Assembly: GCA_029964075.1 (NCBI GenBank)
Contig: CM057136.1
Span: forward strand, 10,602,001-10,666,000
Length of the DNA stretch: 64,000 nt
Origin: Patiria pectinifera
Lineage: Eukaryota; Echinodermata; Asteroidea; Valvatida; Asterinidae
Direction: 5' to 3'
Part shown: positions 1-13,006 of the stretch, one piece after another
Layout of the letters: every line of letters begins with the position of its first letter
How positions within the stretch are numbered: position 1 is the stretch's first letter
Made by a program: the position numbers and the translations under genes
The notes under the pieces: generated by a model
Told to the model about the DNA's origin: nothing
Seen by the model: the letters and a program-made list of their open reading frames with translations, nothing else
The model's database searches: none

Positions 1-434
1 AATCCTCCAATTTTATTACAGATTCAAGGCTAAAACAGCAAATTCAGATACATACCCTGTGTACAGTGGATTCACCTCAAATATATACAATTTGGGATAT
101 GCAGTGCTAAACTGCTAGTATAATTAGTCACCACACAAAATTCAAACTAAAAATAACAATATTGAGAAAATTGAGAATGACAGCAATAACAATATAAATT
201 GAAACCGTCAGGAACCCCCCAAAAAATGATTGATAATGTGTGCCATTTTTTGCATAGCTTGTGTCATTTCTGGAGATACATGTAACAAATTTTTTTAGCT
301 GTCTTTTTTCCAAAATCCTAACAAATACAGTACAATGTATAGATTGTTTGCACTGCTGACATCTTTGGGGTGCGTGTTTTTGTGCAGCGGGGATAATGCA
401 TGAGTAGGTCTCTTGTGCATTTATTGTTAATGAA

Positions 435-942
435 TTAAAGGGAATATATATCAAGTTGGCTTTTGCTGTAATTTTCAGAAATGAACTATTTGAGGGGTTA
501 GTATAATAGATCAAATATTGTTTGAAAATGCTGGAAAAACTAAGAAAAACAAAAATGTTCAAGTAGTCTGGTTCCTTGACTCCACTAAAGATGAAATGGA
601 TCAAACATACCAGAAAATTGTAAGGTAAGGGAACCAGTCTAGCTGGCCTGCACCCGTTCATGAGCATGGAACCAATAGCTAGCAAAACAAAATTTAGACT
701 AAAAAAAAATGGTAACTTTGGTGCAGTAATTGAAAAATGGTTAGGTTTTTCCAACGGTGGTCGGCCGACCAGCGTTGGAAATGTAGACAAATATACCATT
801 TTCTTGAAAATGGCTTCACACCAGGTGCCATAATTTTACAAGATGCTTAAGCATGTCATTTACCAACATCCTAGTAAGGTATTTCGTAACAACTTGGTAG
901 TTTTATTTTTCGATGTTTGCAAATGTTGTATTTTCCCTTTAA
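435..942. mobile_element. TTAA-flanked MITE family K, copy 1
   Basis: The ends are TTAAAGGGAATATA and its inverse TTTTCCCTTTAA. The middle holds a CCAACGGTGG...CCAGCGTTGG palindrome (751-778). Three further copies lie at 13007, 23558 and 53593. Non-coding. The TTAAAGG ends inside a TTAA target match the rule for Xenopus T2-type MITEs (Kolobok superfamily). Confidence 0.75.
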
Positions 943-1617
943 CATAACAAAACACACCTCCAACATGGCTGCTGAATTCAACCGATGTATACAATACATA
1001 ATGTACACTGAATTCACAACAACGAAGAAGATGATTTACATCAGAATACGCACAGTTCCTTTTATCACATTTGATAAGCCTACCGGGTAATTATATAAAA
1101 ATTTGCATATATAAATTGAATATCGAACTGCTTCGATGTCGTGGCATTTACATGTGCAACATAATGTGCAAGCTGTGTTCAAGGACGACTCCTTGCGAAT
1201 AACATGTCTGCATTTATTATAAACATTCAAAATTGGCATTTTTTTTATTCCTGTATTCATCATATGATACGACCAATACGTCCAACGACACCAATTTGTG
1301 AACAGAAGGTTCTTGATATAAGTTTACATATTGCTGCAGCTTCGAAATTACATTTTTGCCAACGTTATATTTTTTAGACTTACATGTGAAGTTACCCGAC
1401 CGCTGTGATAAATGGGATTTTTCGACTGTAAAGTTTTCGTCAAATTTCCACAGGAATGTTACTGTTTGATGTTTTCTGTTTCTTTCAAAAATACTTGATA
1501 TGAACACATTTCGCATTTCGCCAAACAAATATTTCTGGTACATTGTATGTATATAAATAAAAACATGTTCAAATAACTGGATAAATATTTTTTTTTATAG
1601 ATTTAATTTCCTTTATT

Positions 1618-1873
1618 TGGTCATTCTTCAAATTTAGGGTCCAAAGTGTGACATTTTTCCTGTCCCTGTTACCTTGGTACTTTGTAATTTGCCATTCAAG
1701 TATCATTAAAAATGACTTCAAATGATTTTTTTATTTGTTGGGTAGGTAGTTTGCTATTCATAATCACTCTTGGAGGATGACTGCATTAAGGAGTGCATCA
1801 GAATTATCAAATCATAGATGTCAGATGTAACAGGGACAGGAAAAAAGTGGACCACAAATTTACAGAATGACCA
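1618..1873. mobile_element. MITE family G (GGTCATTC ends), copy 1
   Basis: Terminal inverted repeats of about 45 bp: left GGTCATTCTTCAAATTTAGG and GGTCCAAAGTGTGACA, right GGACCACAAATTTACAGAAT then GACCA. CCTGTCCCTGTTACC and its inverse lie subterminally. About 255 bp, non-coding; five copies in this window. Confidence 0.8.
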
Positions 1874-4117
1874 AGTTGCATATTTTGTCTAACAGTCCAG
1901 ACATATAGCGAAACGGTTCAGAAATTGTAAATACCTTCAATTATACATAACAGCAGTACGAAGGCTATACACTAGGGAGTCTACTTTAAAAACTACATGC
2001 AGAAAAAATAAACATGTAAATTGTTTGTATCTATGTCTGGGCGTGGGAATTAATGGGCACGGTGGATTGCGACAATAGAAAAAATCAATATTCATAACGG
2101 ACCAGATGGCGGACCCGCCCATGGTAATTACAAAGAAGAAAGCTGTGATCAAATAAATTGTACATGCGTCTACTTTAGTCTGACTAACAATACATGTATG
2201 TGTGTTACGTCGGCAGACCGACATGGCATGTGATGGAACACGTACTCACAGTCTATCCAAAATTGCCTACGCCGGCCAAGTCACGATTTTTGTACTGTCA
2301 TTTTTTTCTCTTGAAGGAAATGGACACTATTTGCAACAACAAAAATGAAACTGTCAAAATATCATATCCTACGTGATTGGAATTATATAATAGCATCCAG
2401 CATTCTGAGAAATCATTGCACCTGGTACGCTGTCATTTTTTAGAAAACAAGATTAATTTCCTTATGATGGTACGGACCAAACCATCGCGCTTTCAATTTA
2501 AACCTTGTCAGGTTTTTTTTTCTCAAAAAGGTTTTCTACTCAGCAGAAATTTCGACAGGTTAATGGTTATTTTTCAATAACTGCGTCAGATTTCACAAGA
2601 TGGAATTTTGCGTCGGGGTGATGTAATTCAGATTTATTTTATCATTCCTTAAATTGGCACAAACATATTCAATTGGAAATGGCGTCCATTTGTATTGCCC
2701 TGCAGAGAGCCGATCTTTAAACTTATCTTTCTGACAAATTTGGGATGAAATCAGAACTGAAATTGTTGTTGTTGTTTTTTTTGGTGATGGCATGGAGGGA
2801 TCATTTTTCAAACTTGCAATGGGCTTCAGGACTGCTTTTAGAAGTTGGGAATGCAAAAGGAGTCTGCCCATGACTGCTAGTAGAAAGTCACTCGTTACAT
2901 ACACGTGTACAACTAACAATGTAATTCCCCTAGTGACCCAGCTGGCCCTGTAAAACTTAGGCCCCAACTGCTTCAGAGTGTAAAACTTACAATCAACAGT
3001 CCACACTCGACAATTTGGAAGTTCACTGGCTGTTCGCACTGGACTTACTTTGGTTAAGTTGACAACTATCTCTGTCAGTTTTACCAAAAATAAGTCCAGT
3101 ACGAACACAGCTAAATGTCATCATGTTAGCTAACTCTATAAAAATCAAATCCTTCTGTCACTTTCCCCCTTTTTGAAATTGATTGCTTTAACAACAGTCA
3201 AAGCAAACACATAAACCTGCCAGTAATCACTATGCAAAGAAACACTGGTGACAGGGCAAATATTGTTTCTAAAGAGTTTATCAGCACACAAAAGAAAAGT
3301 AAACAAAATATAATCACACAACTGAAGGGAAACTTGTCCTACATGTACATGTTGTAATAGTGTGAAGTCGGGAATTTTCTGGTTTGTGTGATTTTCACAC
3401 GACAAAACTCTTCCTGGTGTTTTGTTTTTTCGTTTGCTTTAATTGTCCTTTGTGTAAAATGTTTTGGGCTATTTTTGTTTTTCATTAAAGTTGGTCTCTG
3501 CATGCTTTTTGAAATAGAGATTTGTTCTTAAAATTTCTATTTTTGTATCATTTGAAAGTTGAATCAAAAAGTTAGATGCATTAAGTTTGTGCAACTTAAG
3601 TTGATGTTAATCATTGACGCGCTTAAAGAGATTAATTGGTTCATGTTCAAAATATTTGGAATACATTGGGGATATGAGAACAAAACTTAATTAAGAAATA
3701 GTTGCCATAACTTAGCATTTTTTTAAATCAATCAAGCACAATAACCTTGGAGCTTATACTTATTGTTTTCCAATCAATTATGCAAGCTTACGGAACCCAA
3801 TAACAGATTCAGAAAGGATTATGATTGACTTACATTTAGATGATCTAGATTGCATTTCTAATTATCACACAATCGAGGCACTCATGCCAAATTAAACATG
3901 TCTTACCGTATTTACAATTAAATATTTTAAATGTAATATAAAATTATGCAAATCAATATAAAATTATGCAAATTTTCACAGATTTCAAGAGACTGTCTGA
4001 ACTTTATCCCTTGTAAGTATTTGTTTGATTTTTAAAACGGTTATGAAATTGATTGCGTTCAAATAAAGGCATGTCAAAAACAACCTCAACCGATTTCAAG
4101 GAAAATCAATCATGCAC

Positions 4118-4808
4118 ATTTTTCTAATGTGGAAATGCTTCATCATGTTCATGATGTGACGATCTCGTTGCCTTTTACTTTCTGTGTTTACTTTTTTTTC
4201 GATCCACGTAGACTACACCTTAAATAAATTCACAATGTTGTTCTTCGTTTCAAGTTCAATGTGTTTTTTTTTTAAAAATCAACTGTTTTTCTTTTAAATT
4301 TCAACAGCTTCTTGACTTGAGTTTGCTTCTGATGTATTGGTTGAGTTTGTTTTCAATATGCCTTTATTTGAACACGAACAATTTTAAAACTCTTTTAACC
4401 CTAACGTACCTGAATCCATCAAAATCCACACCCCTGTTTCGGGGGATTTCGGCGGATTCAGGATACCTCCATATTGCACAAACTGGGGGATTTTGATGGA
4501 TTCAGGGTTGTAAGAACTAGCAGAACATTTTTCTAATGTGGAAATTGCTTCATCATGTTCATGATGTGACGTTCTCGTTGCCTTTTACCTTCTGTGTTTA
4601 CTTTTTTTTTTGATCCACGTAGAATACACCTTAAATAAATTCACAATGTTGTTCTTCGTTTCAAGTTCAATGTGTTTTTAATATTAAATCAACTGGTTTT
4701 TTTGTTTTTTTATCTCAACAGCTTCTTGTCTTGAGATTGCTTCTGATGTATTGGTTGAGTTTGTTTTCGACATGCCTTTATTTGAACACGAACAATTTTC
4801 AAACTCTT
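4118..4808. repeat. ~410-bp direct duplication
   Basis: 4118-4394 and 4529-4808 share CTTCATCATGTTCATGATGT, CTCGTTGCCTTTTAC, GATCCACGTAGA and CTTCTGATGTATTGGTTGAG. Each is followed by a TTAACCCTAAC element, so the repeating unit is flank plus element. Confidence 0.85.
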
Positions 4809-5150
4809 TTAACCCTAACGTACCTGAATCCATCAAAATCCACACTCCTGTTTCGGGGGATTTCGGCAGATTCAGGATGTAGACCTCCATATTGCACAAA
4901 CTGGGGGATTTTGATGGATTCAGGGTTGTAAGCCTAGCGGAACTGCAGGATTTTGATGGATTCAGGATACCTCTATATTGAGCTGTTGGGGGACTTTGTT
5001 GGATTCAGGATCTCAACAGATTTACTCCCGCCTAACTGGTGGATTCTGATGGACTCACTGTCCACCAACATTTTTTTGCATGGCAAAATTGATGGATTTT
5101 CACGGATTCAGGATACTTTCTAGTAAAAGAGCCCAAGGGGCTAGGGTTAA
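4395..5150. mobile_element. Fold-back element with TTAACCCTAAC ends, duplicated
   Basis: A first unit (4395-4513) and a second, longer unit (4809-5150) both start TTAACCCTAACGTACCTGA, and the second ends GGGGCTAGGGTTAA. Inside, GGATTTTGATGGATTCAGG recurs several times after an inverted copy at the left end. The ~280-bp flank before each unit (4118-4394 and 4529-4808) is itself a direct duplicate. Confidence 0.65.
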
Positions 5151-6429
5151 CTATCCAACCAATACTCGCCAGGGATGAAGTTAAGATTCCAAGCTTTAAA
5201 ATGATATAAAAAATCATGGCGGTAAGTGTTTCCACTCTGACGCCAGAGCCTCGCAATTTTTTTTTTTAAATTGCGGGTATTTTGGGATGAGCTGTAGACC
5301 ACGTCAGCAGTCCAGATCCCTGCTGTTTTCTTAACTTATCCTCGGAATAAACTCCGACATTCCCCGCATCTTTGCGTCCCAGTCCAGCTCCGGAGCCAGA
5401 AATCACTCTTTGAAGATGTAACTCAAGATGCAGCTAGCCCGTGGAGACCCGCGGAGACCGGAGGGCCGATTCCCTCAGGCGACGCTCGGGCCCACGACCA
5501 ATTTGGAATGCCAGCCAATTTGGAATGTCGCAGTTGAGGAATCCTAACAACGGGGGGAATCTCTACAAGCGCAGACGCTGCAACCTCTAATTGGGGGACA
5601 AATGACTGTCGATTGGACGTGACAGGACTGGAGCGTACAGTTCATATTGGGGGGAATTTAGCTTCGAGTTGGTTCGTTGAGTGACCGGGCACATCATTGT
5701 GTTAGGGTGGACGTTACTCTTTAGTCTGACAAATAAACATCACGCAGTTCATGTGTTTATATAAAGATGTAATGAGTACGCTTTATTGCTGTCAGTTTTT
5801 GTATGGGAGTCTAGAACACTCGCAATTGACACGGAGGTCTGTCAAACTAACAGTTTGGCAGAGCTAGACGAGGAGATATCACTTAAAGAAAAAAGTGGGG
5901 CTGTTTTGTTTTCAATTCAATTTCAAGTTTTTTCTTAAATTTTTAACACTGAAATGATACACGTACTTCAAAATAACAGTTTTGAGAAGAGCTTGAACAG
6001 AAGATATGATCAAAAAATAAAATGGGGCTGATTTCTTTTCAATTTCAATGTTTTATTTTTTGGCAAGTACATGTTCAACAGTTTCAGATAATATATTTGC
6101 CCTTAAAGATGTATTTAACCCAAAACTGTTATCACATATTTTTCTTTGTCTTTTTCTCTGTGATTTCACAAACTTCAAAGGGCATAATTGGGCCAAATAA
6201 AGTCTGTTATCAAAAAATTAAACTGTCACTGTAAAGGAGAAGACCTATAATTTATAAAACTTATTTTTGACCATTTCCGTTCTTTGTCAAAGACTTGTCA
6301 CAATTGTGGAATTTTTTTTCAAGCCGGATCATAGTCAGAGTAAAAGTGAAGTTTCGCAATGTGAATTTGCAAAAATTGAACATATTTCAACTCTTAACAA
6401 ATTTCACATTGCAATTGTTTGATGACGTC

Positions 6430-6700
6430 AAATTTTGATGGACTTGTGATGGACTTGTGATGGACTTGTGATGGACTTGTGATGGACTTGTGATGGACTT
6501 GTGATGGACTTGTGATGGACTTGTGATGGACTTGTGATGGACTTGTGATGGACTTGTGATAGACTTGTGATGGACTTGTGATGGACTTGTGATGGACTTG
6601 TGATGGACTTGTGATAGACTTCTGATGGACTTGTGATAGCCTTGTGATGGACTTGTGATAGACTTGTGATGGACTTGTGATGGACTTGTGATGACTTCAA
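6430..6700. repeat. 11-bp minisatellite (GTGATGGACTT)n, near-perfect
   Basis: About 24 tandem copies with only a few changes (ATAGACTT, TCTGATGG). Because 11 is not a multiple of three, all three minus-strand frames carry the same cyclic 11-residue peptide (HHKSITSPSQV). The apparent ORFs here are therefore artefacts. Confidence 0.95.
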
Positions 6701-7747
6701 TGTGATTGTACTTTGACATGCTTAAATTTTTAAAATTGTATCAGTAAAAATGCCAATCATTTAATGCAGGTTAAAGAATATCCAAATCAGAGAAAATGGG
6801 GCTGAAATATGTGTTTACAATGAGATCTGACGGCAGATCGCTGGAATTCCAAACAGTTTTCTGGTGACCCTATAAAACTTGCAATTGAGGTTAAAACTTG
6901 GCCCATGGACAGGTTTACTGTAAAGTGCTGGTAGTACATGTACGTGCATGTACACACGTTCGCTGTCCCGTCTGACGTTTGTAACTTCCACAAATGTTAA
7001 TTAATCTCATTTGAAAACCAATCAGAAATCAAATGCTTAATACAATTTCAGACAAAAACAACTTCAATCAAACGGAAATAGTCCTTTGAAAAGCAAAAGT
7101 TAATTCGCTGCTGATCAACAACGGAACCACATCATCCGTGTAGGGCTCACCGCAGCAACCATGGCAACCAAACGGAATTCATCATTTATTTATCTGTGCC
7201 AGAGAATGGACTGACATCGTATTTATAATGTTATTGTCGGCAGCTTGTGCGTGGGTCTGAGATGCAAATTTTTCTATTTTTTAAAAAAAAACTTGCTGGA
7301 TTTTTTTATGAACATTGCGCAAATTATTGATGGTCAATAGCCTGGTTACTGTTGAACTAATCCATTAATGTTGAAGATGAACTATTAAAAATTGAATAAT
7401 ATGCATGAAATATTAATACCCCACTTCCTGTTTCAACTGTGCATGCACAGACCCGTAAAACATATGTGTGATTTATTGATGTGTACCGGTACATGTACGT
7501 TCTTGCTCAGCTTTTATGTTCAATACAATTATTGATTTCACTTCACGGATGGGTTGTACTTAGAACTGGACTATTAACTGTACCGCCCCAAACCGCCCTG
7601 CATATTACTCCCTGTACTGTCCGAAACTGCCCGAATTACACTCCATGGATTCATGAATGAATACAATGTAATACAATGTAGTAAAAGAGCTAATAGGTTA
7701 CATCAAACCATGGAGCTAGCTCCATGATCAAACTGAAGCAAATGAAG

Positions 7748-8115
7748 TCACAGACTTGTGATGGACTTGTGATGGACTTGTGATGGACTTGTGATGGACT
7801 GGGGATGGACTGGGGATGGGCTTGTGATGGACTTGCGATAGACTTGTTATGGACTTGGGATGGACTTGTGCTGACTTGTGATGGAGTTGCAACGGAGTTG
7901 TGATAGACTTGTGATGGACTGGGGATGGGCTTGTGATGAACTTGTGATGGACTTGTGATGAACTTGTGATAGACTTGTGATAAACTTGTGATAGACTTGT
8001 GATGGACTGGTGACGGCTTGTGATTGACTTGTGATTGACTTGTAATGAACTTATGCTGACTTGCGATTGACTTACGATACCAGTAGACTTGTGATGACTT
8101 ATGATTGACAAAACT
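7748..8115. repeat. 11-bp minisatellite, degenerate array
   Basis: Same unit as at 6430-6700 with many substitutions (GGGGATGGACT, GTGATGAACTT, GTGATTGACTT). The perfect part is at the left edge. Confidence 0.9.
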
Positions 8116-8332
8116 ATCCTAGTAAGATCTGTTGTCATATCTGCTGTTGAAGTATTCAATTCTCAAGTGGCTGAAATCGCTCCCAAGGTATTGATCGGGT
8201 GGCACACACATCCGCAAGCGACACCCTCCGCATGCATTTGATACAGAGAAATCAATACGCATTAGCTTTATGGCTGTTGTTCACGTTTGCCCTTGATCTG
8301 ACTTAATTAAAGGTGCACTGAATGTGCTATAT

Positions 8333-8364
8333 TTACTCACATTACAAAAATGTAATGTGAGTAA
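8333..8364. repeat. Perfect hairpin
   Basis: TTACTCACATTACA, a 4-nt A loop, and TGTAATGTGAGTAA: a perfect 14-bp stem. A partial, single-arm copy (TGTAACGTGAGTAACCG) occurs about 180 bp downstream at 8540. Confidence 0.7.
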
Positions 8365-9844
8365 CCGATTTTGTGTGTCTTGTTTATTATACATAACACA
8401 TTTTTCTGGATGTCATCTTTGGTGCTTAGGTAGGTCTAGGTCTACTCTATCTACCGGTACCATGGGGATAACAGTTATTAAACCTTTTCAGTAAGGTACA
8501 TGTAATTACAGCCCAAGGAAACTCCAAAGTACATCAAAAATGTAACGTGAGTAACCGTGGAATTGCCCTGCTGCATTGGGTTGTACCACTTGGTACTTGT
8601 TTCTTGGAAATTAGAGCATACAAGGTGCAATGATTTCACAGGATGCTTGATCCTTTTATATACTTACAATCAAGTAGAATATTTCATAATATTTTGTTTA
8701 TTGCATTAAGGTTATTAATTATAATCGTACTTGTAACAGGTAGCAGCTTCTCCCTTGAGTCAGTTCAACAGGGGAGGAGCACCGTTCTTCCTTCTGTGAG
8801 TACAAACCAAGGAATCGAACGGTGCCTGGGAATTTATAGTTTATTGTTTATGGCATTTGGAGAGTGTATTGTTAAGTGTTATTCATCATTACATGCCATG
8901 ACCTAGGTTGATCTGGTCTCCCGACCGGGTGTCCACTTGGCCTTATGTGGCACTCGTTAATAGCCACACTAAATGCACTTACATGTACGTTGATTGATGG
9001 TTCTGGGCTTCTGGTGCCCAGGGGCTTCTGGTGCCCATTGGCTGAAATGATTAATGGTTCTGGGCTTGTGGTGCTCAGGGGCTTCTGGTGCCCAACTCTG
9101 ACATTGATATGGATATTGACAAATTATTTGGTGCTACACAATTGAAATAATACCCGGTGGCCCAATTGAAAAACGGTAGCCGGAGTAACAGTTTGAAGAA
9201 ATGTTTTGAATAAACCATTTGGCTGAGGCGTGTAGTCACACACAAATTTGGACTGCGTGTTTCTTTCATTTATCTGCTTATAAATTTTTGAACGTTTGCA
9301 ATTTATGATGTCTATTACCTATGAAAATGATGACCTGACAGAATGACTTAAAAAAAAAGGCAGCCTTTGGTTAATTATCTGATTGGATTCTCTTGCCGAC
9401 CGCCTACTCTACACTACATGTACGTGTACATGCCGAGGCACGGTAATTGCTCTACTCGGTAGATTGATGCATACAGGGCTTGATGGACGACGGCACATTG
9501 GGTCGGCGAGATGAAATGTCAAACGATCAAACTGCCTTTTGAGGTTACAAAATGCCCTTCAAACTCAAGGGTGAAAACACAAGTAAAAATCGATAGAGTT
9601 GTCTGCTGAACTTGACCTTTAGTTTATTAAAAAAACTAATTCTGTTCCAATGACAAATGGTGTGATAGGAGCCTACCTCTACACTGAAATATATTACTCC
9701 CTTACACAAAATAATGAATAATTCGGACTGTACAACAAAAATATGCCTTTAAACCTGCAAGATGATTTTTTTTTTTTGAATGAATTCGTTGTAATCAGCA
9801 ATTCCAGCGCCACTGACGTCACAAATCAGACATTTTTGGGTACT

Positions 9845-10203
9845 TTAACCCTAACCTTCCCAACTCCTCCGAAATGCTCTTTGCAAAATGGAGCATTTTG
9901 CACTATATGGAAACAATGTGTGGCAGATTTTGGAGGATGCACTGTGTCAAGGTCTTAGGCTGGACCTTGTGTTGTTTATGCTCCGCTATGCCTTAATTTA
10001 GGCCTAGATTATACTTGAAATCATCCGCACTGCTCCAGGATGTCACTGGCTCTGTCCCAACAGGGGCAGGATTGAGGCAGTGGTCACCCCTCCACGGACC
10101 CCATTAAAGCAGTACCGGTAACCGATTTTTACATGGAGGCAGTTGGAGGATTTTGCAGGATTGAGGTTGCATCCTAGCAAAGTGCCTAGGGAGTAAGGGT
10201 TAA
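9845..10203. mobile_element. Fold-back element with TTAACCCTAAC ends
   Basis: Starts TTAACCCTAACCTTCCCAA and ends CCTAGGGAGTAAGGGTTAA. The inner repeats have a different core from the 4.4-kb copy (GGAGGATTTTGCAGGATTGA). It too is flanked by ~100-bp direct repeats (9743-9844 and 10235-10332, both with ATGCCTTTAAACCTGCAAGA). Confidence 0.65.
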
Positions 10204-11062
10204 GACCTCAGCGATTTTTTTTTTTTTTTAAATGCCTTTAAACCTGCAAGATGATTTTTTTTTTAGAGTGAATTCATTTTAATAGGAACTCCAGTGCCAC
10301 TGACGTCACAAATCAGACATTTTTTGGTACTTTAAGAGCTTAGCAAACAAAATCTTCAAATATTACATGTATACAGCAAAAACTGGTCTCATGGCCTGAT
10401 GAACAGGGGTAATAATTGTGAAGCCTTGAAAGCTTTGGTATAAAGCGATGATAATAAGCACCACATTATATTATTATTAAGAGTAATGGTCAGGGAGATT
10501 GCAGACTAGGAGTTTTGCATCATTTCTTTGAATCATTAATTAGATATCATTTTTAACTGGCTCTGTCACCGACATTACATTTTCTTCCATTAGAATTGCC
10601 CTTGTCGCAATGTATACAATTTGATACATCACAGCTCTTGTCAACAATACATGTAGGTTGTTTGGACCTCCTGAGAAATTATCGTGCCATCTGCGATTAA
10701 TTAAAACAGATGGCCCCTTTATGGGTTTTCGAAACAGTACCACTTGCAACCTTATTAGAATATCGACAAATGTGATGACCGTATCAAGTAGCGATAGATT
10801 CAAAAGGGACTAGCGTTGATCGCAATCAATATTGCACTAATGAACGGCTGTACTCACATATGCTAATTATGCACGGCGGTGTATGTATTTGTAGAGCAAA
10901 CATGCCGATCCGAGCAAAATTATAAAGGAAAAAAAAGTGCAGCTGTCTTGGGCTAGCGCACTGTGTCCACTTCGTTAATTGCGTCAATGCAGATTGGACA
11001 ATTCCATTTTTCTTGTACGGGTTTCTACCAATTCTGATTGCAACGCAAATTCTTTTTCCGCA

Positions 11063-11334
11063 TGGTTCATTTTATAAATTTAGGGTTTCGAAGTGTGACA
11101 TTTTTCCTGTCCCTGTTACCTTGGTACTTTGTAGTTTGTAATTCACCATTCAAGTTTCATTGAAAATGACTTAAAATTAATGTTTATTTGTTGGGTGCCG
11201 GTAGGTAGTTTGCTATTCATAATCACTCTTGGAGGACGACTGCGTTAAGGAGTGCATCAGAATGATAAAATCATAGATGTCAGATGTAACAGGGGCAGGA
11301 AAAAAAAGTGGACCCTAAATTTATAGAACGACCA
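11063..11334. mobile_element. MITE family G, copy 2
   Basis: Same layout: TTTATAAATTTAGGGTTTCG left, CCTAAATTTATAGAACGACC right, with the conserved CTTTGTAATTTGCCATTCAA-like interior and TTGTTGGGT. Confidence 0.75.
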
Positions 11335-11529
11335 TGTGACATTTACATGCAAGCCAGAATTTATAATCTTTCAAATTTCGATCTAGGGGTCTTGGGAGGG
11401 GGACATTATAATTAAAAAAACAATAAAAAATAATGCTTAAATATATTTTTGGCACATTGTTCTTTTGTCTGTTTTTCAAACAACCTCTCCCCCAAAAAAC
11501 AATGTAAAAATGAAACCAGCCAACTCATC

Positions 11530-11690
11530 CCGCAAGCTCGGTGGTCGAGTGGTAAGACATCTGCACTAGAAAGCAGGAGGTCGTGGGTTCGAGTCCCACT
11601 CGAGTGATTTTTTCCAACTTTCACTCAGGTGGTACCAGTAACACACTGAGTATACAGTGCTTATACGTTGGTGAAGGGCAAAACCTTATA
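11530..11690 (+). mobile_element. tRNA-derived SINE, second copy
   Basis: The head CTCGGTGGTCGAGTGGTAAG and the B-box GGGTTCGAGTCCC are intact, followed by a tail ending GTTGGTGAAGGGCA. The head has a tRNA-Ser-like look (CTAGAAA at the anticodon-loop position), but it lacks a full closing acceptor stem and matches the copy at 32682. I therefore call it a SINE, not a tRNA gene. Confidence 0.65.
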
Positions 11691-12244
11691 TTGACTATAC
11701 ACCTCCTCTAAAAACTGTGTCACTGGACTGACACAATCAACAGAGGTCATTACTTGATGACTTCCTCTGTCAACGAAGTCGCGCTTGGCTAATGTCTCCA
11801 TGTAACGCTTCGCTGCACCGAAAAAGAGCGAAGTTGTTAACCACCACCATGGTACCAACTTATAGCCAAGTGCATGGCAAGTCACTCTAGTTATTTATTA
11901 AACATTTATCACTCCCGTTAGCCTGAGTGAAGGCTAACTGTAGAATGTCTATAATTAATTGAGGTCAGCCTGCACTACAATGTACATATCTATTTCATCC
12001 GTGGGTTCGTTTAGTGAATGGGAAGATATGAGAAAAAAAGCCTTGATGAAAACACGAAGTCATTTCACAATTTAGATGTGGACATTTTGGGGGGGGGGAT
12101 TATCTTATTTGATGGAATGTAGGGTTGGGCAAGGTGATCTTTACTGTAAGTTATAATTGGATGATTTTAAGAGTAAACAAATTTTTTTGAAAAGTGAACA
12201 GAATACAAAAACATTTGTTCAGTTCAAGTGATCTTCTGTCACTC

Positions 12245-12550
12245 GGGCAGAATAATTTCTCAGGGTATTTGATACCAGGGGTGCGTTTTGGCGGTCATAA
12301 CCAAGAATTGGTTCGGTTGTTTCTTGTCGGTGAATTTCTTTGGCAATATTAATTTGGTAAGAACTACGCATGATGATGTAGTACTAAAATTCCCAAACCA
12401 ATTACCCCCAGAGAAACAACCGAACCAATTCTTGGTTATGACCGCCAAAACGCACCCCTGTCCTATCTTCACTTTGAGCAAGGTTTCTGTCGTTAAATCG
12501 GTAGGTACTTTTTTCGTGTAAACTGCAAACGATCCAATGTGGCTTTGAAA
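12245..12550. mobile_element. MITE family M 3' half split by a palindromic insertion
   Basis: Outer sequence (CAGAATAATTTCTCAGGGTA ... CTTCACTTTGAGCAAGG ... CTGTCGTTAAATCGGTAGG) matches 26913-27031 but is broken after GATACCA. The break contains a large palindrome (12281-12461): arms of 49 bp (CAGGGGTGCGTTTTGGCGG...) that are perfect inverses, with an imperfect inner stem. No target duplication is visible. Confidence 0.75.
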
Positions 12551-13006
12551 GAAAATAATAAATCCAGATTGATTGAAAGAAAGAAAATAGGGGACAAATG
12601 TAACCCAAAAATAACAACATCTTACCTCCACAATGATGTTGAGTTATCTGCCACAGCAGTACGACAACACACAGCAGGAATTCTGCAATGACGGCCCTTC
12701 TATAAACCGCCATCATTCTTGCAAATTTTGTTCAGTCTCCGGTTGAAACAAAACTGTGTTCTCCTGTGTTCCCTCAAACTATTCACTGATTGCTTTCTGA
12801 CTGCGTTGGTTCGTTACTTAGGGGAGTTGTGCGGTCGCAGCTGGAAGACGTCATTCTGTGTCGGGAATATACACACAGTCTGCGATGCAGCGGAGGGAAT
12901 GGATGATGTTACGCCCAGCTTAAAATTCTGGGGGAAAAAAAGTAAGAGATTATGGGATTATAGCCACTTTGCTCACCACAAATAAAACCAATATTACAAA
13001 GATGTC

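Larger units (their letters stand above)
1..4117. other. Intergenic, no gene seen
   Basis: Apart from the two MITEs at 435-942 and 1618-1873, nothing recognisable. Short open frames have no codon bias or known motif. Confidence 0.6.
5151..9844. other. Intergenic, repeats only
   Basis: Contains the two 11-bp arrays and the hairpin at 8333. A GC-richer patch at 5280-5720 (CGTGGAGACCCGCGGAGACC) has no open frame that I recognise. At 8995-9105 the phrase GGTTCTGGGCTTCTGGTGCC recurs in a short tandem repeat. Confidence 0.55.

Noticed and set aside
4395..5150. Interstitial telomere tract (CCCTAA repeats)
   Set aside because: Only one CCCTAA occurs at each element end; there is no tandem telomeric array.
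6430..6700. CRISPR-like array
   Set aside because: There are no spacers: the unit is a continuous 11-bp tandem repeat, and the DNA is eukaryotic.
6387..6719. Repetitive HHKSITSPSQV-type open frames (also at 7728-8159 and 46810-47843)
   Set aside because: All three frames of an 11-bp tandem repeat give the same peptide; this is a sequence artefact, not a repeat protein.
11530..11605. Functional tRNA-Ser gene
   Set aside because: A- and B-boxes are present but the acceptor stem does not close well, and the same head plus tail is repeated at 32682, as for a SINE.
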